DNA of 64,000 nt, from NCBI GenBank assembly GCA_024734495.1, contig JALMQS010000099.1, positions 71,057,335 to 71,121,334 of the forward strand. Reading direction: 5' to 3'. The position numbers were made by a program, and so were the translations under genes. Below, in pieces: positions 59,201 to 64,000 of the stretch; position 1 is the stretch's first letter, and the number at the start of each line of letters is the position of its first letter. Below the pieces are notes generated by a model that did not search any database, was not told where the DNA came from, and saw nothing but the letters and a program-made list of their open reading frames with translations. The DNA comes from Forficula auricularia. Lineage: Eukaryota; Arthropoda; Insecta; Dermaptera; Forficulidae.

Positions 59201-62200
59201 AAATTGGTTTATGGCTAGAAAGGCCGAAAAGCCAAAAAAAACTATCATATCTCATCTCCAAGACAATCTGTATCTCTATTTTAAAAATATTTATTTGTTT
59301 ATATATTAGTTACCTTTATATTATTTTATTTTTTAAAGCCACTATTTTTTTCAAATTCCATTGATAAAGGGAGAATTTCTTCCAAAATTTTTAGATTGAT
59401 TTATAAAAGAATTTGTATTTATTTTACTTATTGATAAGTAAATTTCATTAAGTCTATAATTAAATCTTAAGATCTAGGGTGGCAGAAAGCGAACTACACT
59501 GGTGAGGAATGAACGCATGGAAGTCATTCTGTTGAAATTAAAAAATAAAAAATTAAATTATTTTATATATAATATATAGATTTTCATTTGCTTTAGAATT
59601 AGATTGTTTTTATTTTATTGAAACAATTTATATTCATTTTTTTTTCTAATCTTTTAGGCGTGAATGTTTCTCAAAAATCTATCAAAACTGCCCATAAACT
59701 TAAAGCACAAACAAGTAAAATAGTTTCAAGTTTTAAAGCACCAAGCGTAAGTTGCATTCGAGTACGTGAATATTCTGGTCACCGAGATGGCATATGGGAA
59801 GTGGCTGCATCCCGTCTTGGTCAACCCATTATTGCTACAGCCTCAGCGGGTATATATACCATTTAAGATTATTTTGTTAATTATAATAATTAATTATTAA
59901 TAACTTTTTTATCATATTTTAAGCTAATATCTATAAATCTTATAAATCCTAAAAATTGTTTTTAATTAATCGGAACAGAATTATAATTTTAGACACATTT
60001 ATTTTGTACGTAAAAATGAATTTACCTCCTTTTTTGAGTTGCTACACTAAAGTACAATATTGTGAAGTCCGTTTTGCAAATTCTTATAAAATTGAACCCT
60101 TAAATGAATATGTAGTTTTTTACTTTATCCAATGCCAAGCATGGTTAAAGTATTGTAATCTCGTGGCAAGCGCAACTTCATAGGGTCCTCAGGTAAAGAC
60201 TACGGAACCCACGGTCTCAATTAAAGTCACAAATTGTAGTATTCATTTAGGTTGAATTTTATAACGTGACGGTTTTGCCAAAAATTACATGGGGTTTAAA
60301 GTGCGCCAAAAAGTGCGATTTTTTCAAGAAGTGCGTGCGGATGGATGATGTTATCGTTTTTTTCATCCACGATTTTTTCCACACCGTACAACCGATTGAA
60401 ATGAAATTGAAAACCTACCATTACTTTAACAAAATAATGCGCTGATTAGTTTTTGGTACATTTCGGCCCACAAACATTAGTACTTTATTTCAGTACTTTT
60501 TTTAGTTTTTTCTAAATATTTTGAAAATGACTAAACCAATTTTGATGAAATTTAATATTGTAATTAAGTACCTTGAGGGCCACAAAAAAGTCACATGGTT
60601 TTTTTGTAAAATTATATTTTAATGTACTTTACCCTAGAATAAGAGAGTACATTGGATAAAGTTTAGCAACGATCCGTTGCAGTTTATTTTAATGATATTT
60701 ATACCAAGGTGCAACTCCTATAGTCCTGGATTGATTCCTGCAACTTGAAAAGGAGAAAAAGAAGAGATTTGAAGACTGGGTTCATAGTACCTGTGAATAC
60801 GGGTTTTGAACACAGAATTTGTAGGCGATGACAGGAAGCGAATTCCAGTATCTAAAGGTTATGGATAAATGAGTTGCATCGATTCTTATACAATTTGAGC
60901 TGTGGTTATTCAGAATTCAAATCTTGTTTATTTTGCAAAACTTTAAATATCTCGAAACAAATAATAAATGACTTCACCACATTAATAATTACCGGCACAT
61001 ACCTATATGTAAACTTATTTATATCAACCGGAAGACACACATGTGAATCTCCCTTAATCTTGATGAGAGCGATCTTAAGACTATGAATTTTTATAAACTT
61101 TTTCTTACTCATATTTATCAAAATATCAAAGACACATAAAATATGTACTTTGTACTTACTCAACTTTTTAATCTAGATCATACTGCCTGCCTTTGGTCAA
61201 TTGAAACTGGGCGATGTCTTCTACAATATACTGGACACAATGGATCAGTCAATTCAGTGAGATTTCATCCTTCCAAAGATTTAATATTATCTTCAAGCGG
61301 GGATCAAAGTGTTCATATATGGCAAGCAGCTGTTAATTGTGATCCACCAGTAGGTTTCATATTTTCATTGATATTTTCTCATTTTAAATTATTTTAATTA
61401 TCATGCAAATATTTTTTTTTTTCAAGAAATTAAAGGGTAATTCTTCAGAAGAGGAATTGGATCTTTGTGATTTAGATGAATTTGTAATGGATGATACGGG
61501 TGGTGGTGCTGAAATGAACGCTCCAAAACTTAGGACACCTGTCGCTGAATTTATTGGTCATAGTGGTGTTGTGATGGCAGCTGATTGGCTTCCAAATGGT
61601 GATCAAGTGATTTCTGCTTCATGGGATCGTACTGCCAATTTATATGACGTAGAAACAAGAGAACTTCTTCAAACTCTTAATGGTGACTCTTTATATCTTT
61701 TTTTTTAATTTATCTAAAGATAAAATAGAATAATTATTATCTGGGAACCTATTAATATAGGGGCAAATCAAAAAATTATTATATTTATCCAATATTTTTA
61801 TTATTATAGGTCACGATCAGGAATTAACTCATTGTTCCGCACATCCTATGCAAAGATTAGTAGTAACTTCTTCAAAAGATTCTACTTTTCGACTTTGGGA
61901 TTTTCGAGAAACTATTCATTCTGTTTCAGTTTTCCAGGGCCATACAGAGTAACTCACTTTTGCAATAATTAAATCAATTTTTATTATATTATTCTATAAA
62001 CTTTTAATCTTTTTGTTTAATACATATTATGTTTAGGACAGTCACTTGTGCCGTTTTCACCAAAGAAGATAAAGTTGTATCAGGATCTGATGACAGAAGT
62101 GTTAAAGTTTGGGATTTAAAAAATATGCGCTCTCCTCTAGCTACTATAAGATCTGATTCTGCTGTAAATAGATTGGCAGTATCATCACAAGATGTTATTG

Positions 62201-62511
62201 CTATTCCACACGACAATCGACAAGTGAGATTATTTGACTTGGGCGGTCAAAGATTGGCTCGTCTTCCTCGCACTAATAGACAGGTATTATGATGATTTTA
62301 AATATCATACGTTCAAATTTTTAGCTCCAATACTGAATTATTTACACTATATATATATATATATCAATTTCAGGGTCATCGAAGGATGGTATCTTGTGTT
62401 GCCTGGGGTGATGAAAATATAACACCACAAGTTTCCTGTAATTTATTTACTTGTGGATTTGACCGATTGATCTTAGGCTGGTCTGTCCAATCTGCGGCTA
62501 TCGCATTCTAA
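56230..62511 (+). CDS. WDR37: WDR37 (WD repeat protein 37), start codon exon not placed
   Basis: WD40-repeat scaffold protein, reported to associate with PACS proteins. Exons: 56230-56387, 56503-56573, 56649-56774, 59658-59849, 61177-61349, 61427-61682, 61810-61948, 62037-62283, 62374-62511 (TAA). All phases agree, giving 499 residues. Marks in order: [52 protein letters not shown], starting the first WD repeat; [102 protein letters not shown]; and [11 protein letters not shown] to the end. No in-frame ATG precedes 56230 before a stop, so an upstream exon supplies the start. Confidence 0.95.
56775..57450. other. WDR37 intron 3, left part, repeat-like
   Basis: 56870-57010 is more GC-rich (TACCTCCTTCGGCGGGTCCC, AAGGGGCTTCACCCCCTGG) and resembles non-autonomous Helitron interiors, tentatively. 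The rest is AT-rich. Confidence 0.4.
57662..57712 (+). mobile_element. tRNA-like SINE head fragment (family 2)
   Basis: GGCTTAGGCTAGGGGTAGCG resembles the A-box region of family 2 SINEs. The family 2 3' part (GTGACCCCGGGGTAGAGAC to the poly(A)) is found at about 59151-59240, so the SINE appears split, with the LINE in the gap. GTTCCAGCCTG occurs on both sides of the LINE (57688, 59133). Confidence 0.6.
57715..59148 (+). pseudogene. RTE-like LINE reverse transcriptase, 5'-truncated, RT domain open
   Basis: Uninterrupted frame 57812-58894. RT motifs: [20 protein letters not shown] with the first catalytic Asp, [30 protein letters not shown] with the catalytic DD, and KTKLMVV. It also has the C-terminal [20 protein letters not shown] then [10 protein letters not shown] and [13 protein letters not shown]. 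The frame extends back through the spliced-looking [20 protein letters not shown] at about 57726. The N-terminal endonuclease is absent. It sits between two halves of a SINE, flanked by GTTCCAGCCTG on both sides, so it inserted into the SINE fairly recently. Confidence 0.92.
59149..59240 (+). mobile_element. tRNA-derived SINE (family 2), 3' part
   Basis: AGTGACCCCGGGGTAGAGAC, the AT-rich body, GGCTAGAAAGGCCGAAAAGC and a short A-run: the family 2 3' half in + orientation. Confidence 0.85.
60134..60640. mobile_element. DNA-element remnant in WDR37 intron 4
   Basis: Ends TGGTTAAAGTATTG and, on -, AGGGTAAAGTACATT, similar to each other and to the ends at 26466 and 38977. The interior shares sequence with 24890-25010. 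No frame. Confidence 0.5.
60700..60890 (-). mobile_element. jockey-like LINE 3' tail remnant
   Basis: On - it follows the LINE C-terminus and tail in decayed form; on + it reads AAGGTGCAACTCCTATAGTC, GTACCTGTGAATACGGGTTT and GAAGCGAATTCCAGTATCTA. Confidence 0.65.
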
Positions 62512-63960
62512 TCACTTTCACTTTATATCATAATTTGTAATGCCTTCAACTAGTCAATTACTTTTTTATTTTATAACATTTTTCTTATTCAATGATATCA
62601 ATTAGTCAGCATAAAAAAGTATTGTAATTTTTCAAAAAAAAATATATACTAAGAAATAAATAATAATTGAATAAGTAAAACTAAAGAAAGAAGTTACTAT
62701 GTTTTGAAATTAATTTTATTATTTTTATTTATTATTTCAAGATAGATTTAAAATTTAAAACAACTTATCAATGTTTTTTGTTTTTTAAATAATATTTGAC
62801 CTAACTTTTTGTATCGCTAAATTTTATTAGATATGTTATATGGTATATTATATAATAAATTTGCTATTAACTTATCTTATCGGATTAGAGAAATATTACT
62901 ATTTTAATTAATTTTCTTTTCTTTTTTAAATTGATTATCTATATATGATAAATCATTGGTCCTACTTTTAGGAAATTAATTTACTCTAAATATTTCTAAA
63001 TTTTGAATTTTTTTAAACGTATAATAATACACAGTACAATAGATTAAATAGAAACTTGATGATTGATAGCTTAAAATAACTTTAAAAGATAATGGATTAT
63101 TTTTATAGTTGTATTTGGAGGCCAAACACTTATTTAACTTTAAAATTCTTGTAAATTTTGATGTACCTGTTATATTAAATTTTATAGTCTCGTTATTAAA
63201 ATATATAAATACAATATACATTTTAATATAATTGTTGTATAATAGTAATTCATTAAAATATTTAAATATAATACCTACCCAGAAAAATAATGGGCTATTT
63301 ATCCAATATAAGACAACTATAAATTGGAGGGATTCAAGCTCCTAGAATATATTATTATATTTAGTTTTTACAATTATTATTATTAATATTAGCATTCCGA
63401 TTCCAACTATTCTAAAATTATTTCAATATGAAATGAATTTCTATTTGTCTTTCTAAAATAAAATATTGTTAAATAAAAAAAAATAAGCAATTATGTTTTA
63501 GTAAAATATATTAATATAAGTATAAATAAAAATCATTATTTATATTCCATTTTCGTGTTTTTTTTATTATTTTTTTTTTTAAGTAGAATTGATTGATATA
63601 ATAAAATAAGTGTAGAGTTAAATATGAAATTTTTCATTAAGAATCCCCAAATCGAAAATAAAATGTTTTTTCATTGAAAAATTTTAAGAAAAAATATCAG
63701 TTATATTGTATTATTTGTTCGTGTTCAATAAATAATTATAATTAATTATCTGTGATTTAAATAAAAATTCAAACTTTAAAAAATATCAATTCATTTCAAG
63801 ATTAGCAATATTTTTTTCGTCAGTTAGGTTTTAACAAATTTTTTAGATTACACTTAGTGAAAAAATATTTTCTATTAAATTCAAAATGTTTAAATACCTA
63901 TTTCTGCATAATTTTTAGAGCATTTTTGGATGTTACAAGAAAGAATCAACTAAAGTAACG
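62512..63960. terminator. 3' flank of WDR37 with polyadenylation signal
   Basis: AATAAA at 62655-62660, about 145 bases after the stop, is a plausible poly(A) signal. The rest is AT-rich with no coding signal. Confidence 0.45.
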
Positions 63961-64000
63961 GCAGCAGTAGTTGACCGTGCACCAGTAGTTGACCATTTCG
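63961..64000. mobile_element. Possible edge of the GTCAACTACT element
   Basis: CAGTAGTTGACC and CCAGTAGTTGACCA occur 20 bases apart at the window edge. The same word marks the element at 26464-27615. Confidence 0.35.

Larger units (their letters stand above)
57450..59442. mobile_element. Foldback element split by SINE and LINE sequence (WDR37 intron 3)
   Basis: The left arm 57450-57660 and right arm 59245-59440 are reverse complements (GACAATCTGTAT, CATCTCCAAGACAATCTG; TTTGTTTATA; GAAATTTTCC/GGAGAATTTC; AGAATTTGTATTTAT). Between them lie SINE and RTE-like LINE sequence, so those are nested. Confidence 0.75.

Noticed and set aside
1..64000. CRISPR arrays, rRNA genes, bacterial operons
   Set aside because: No regularly spaced repeats, no rRNA-like conserved blocks; the gene structure is eukaryotic.

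Overview
The window looks like nuclear DNA of an arthropod, most likely an insect. It is very AT-rich and has intron-split animal genes with GT/AG splice sites. Mobile elements are dense: jockey-like and RTE-like LINEs, tRNA-derived SINEs, Tc1/mariner, pogo-like and hAT DNA elements, and many foldback/MITE elements. I cannot name the species.

Four host genes are recognisable. DRC3 (axonemal dynein regulatory complex subunit 3) is on + and ECI1 (mitochondrial enoyl-CoA delta-isomerase 1) on -. They converge tail to tail, with about 215 bases between stop codons. INO80D (chromatin remodeller subunit) is on - at 33.8-51.9 kb. WDR37 (WD40 protein) is on + at 56.2-62.5 kb. Their functions are unrelated. 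INO80D and WDR37 are transcribed away from each other across a possible promoter region near 52.8-53.2 kb.

Layout. 1-8487: copy 1 of a duplicated segment holding DRC3 exons 2-9 and ECI1 exons 3-6, reading frames intact. 8488-11871: transposon fragments, DRC3 exon 1 (10522-10681) and two foldback elements. 11872-20670: copy 2 of the same segment, with many 1-2 base indels that break nearly every exon, plus a private hairpin insertion of about 300 bases. 20671-28320: repeats, with ECI1 exons 1-2 at 23.3-23.6 kb and a stray piece of ECI1 exon 4 at 25.8 kb. 28.3-33.7 kb: gene-poor AT-rich DNA with a pogo-like MITE. 33.8-51.9 kb: INO80D, its introns filled with a 2.6-kb foldback element, a Tc1 relic, two convergent LINEs and several MITEs. 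52-56.2 kb: AT-rich DNA and a LINE with another LINE tail nested in it. 56.2-62.5 kb: WDR37, intron 3 holding a foldback element with LINE and SINE sequence inside. 62.5-64 kb: AT-rich flank.

The most interesting signal is a set of short palindromic elements (near 3.7, 11.6, 22.7, 23.1 and 25.6 kb) carrying hammerhead-ribozyme architecture: CTGAWGA, a pairing stem II, GAAA, a short self-complementary stem III ending in an NUH cleavage triplet, and in most cases flanks that pair as stem I. The second main point is the 8.5-kb duplication. It could be a recent tandem duplication, but the indel-dominated differences suggest an uncollapsed haplotype or assembly duplicate.
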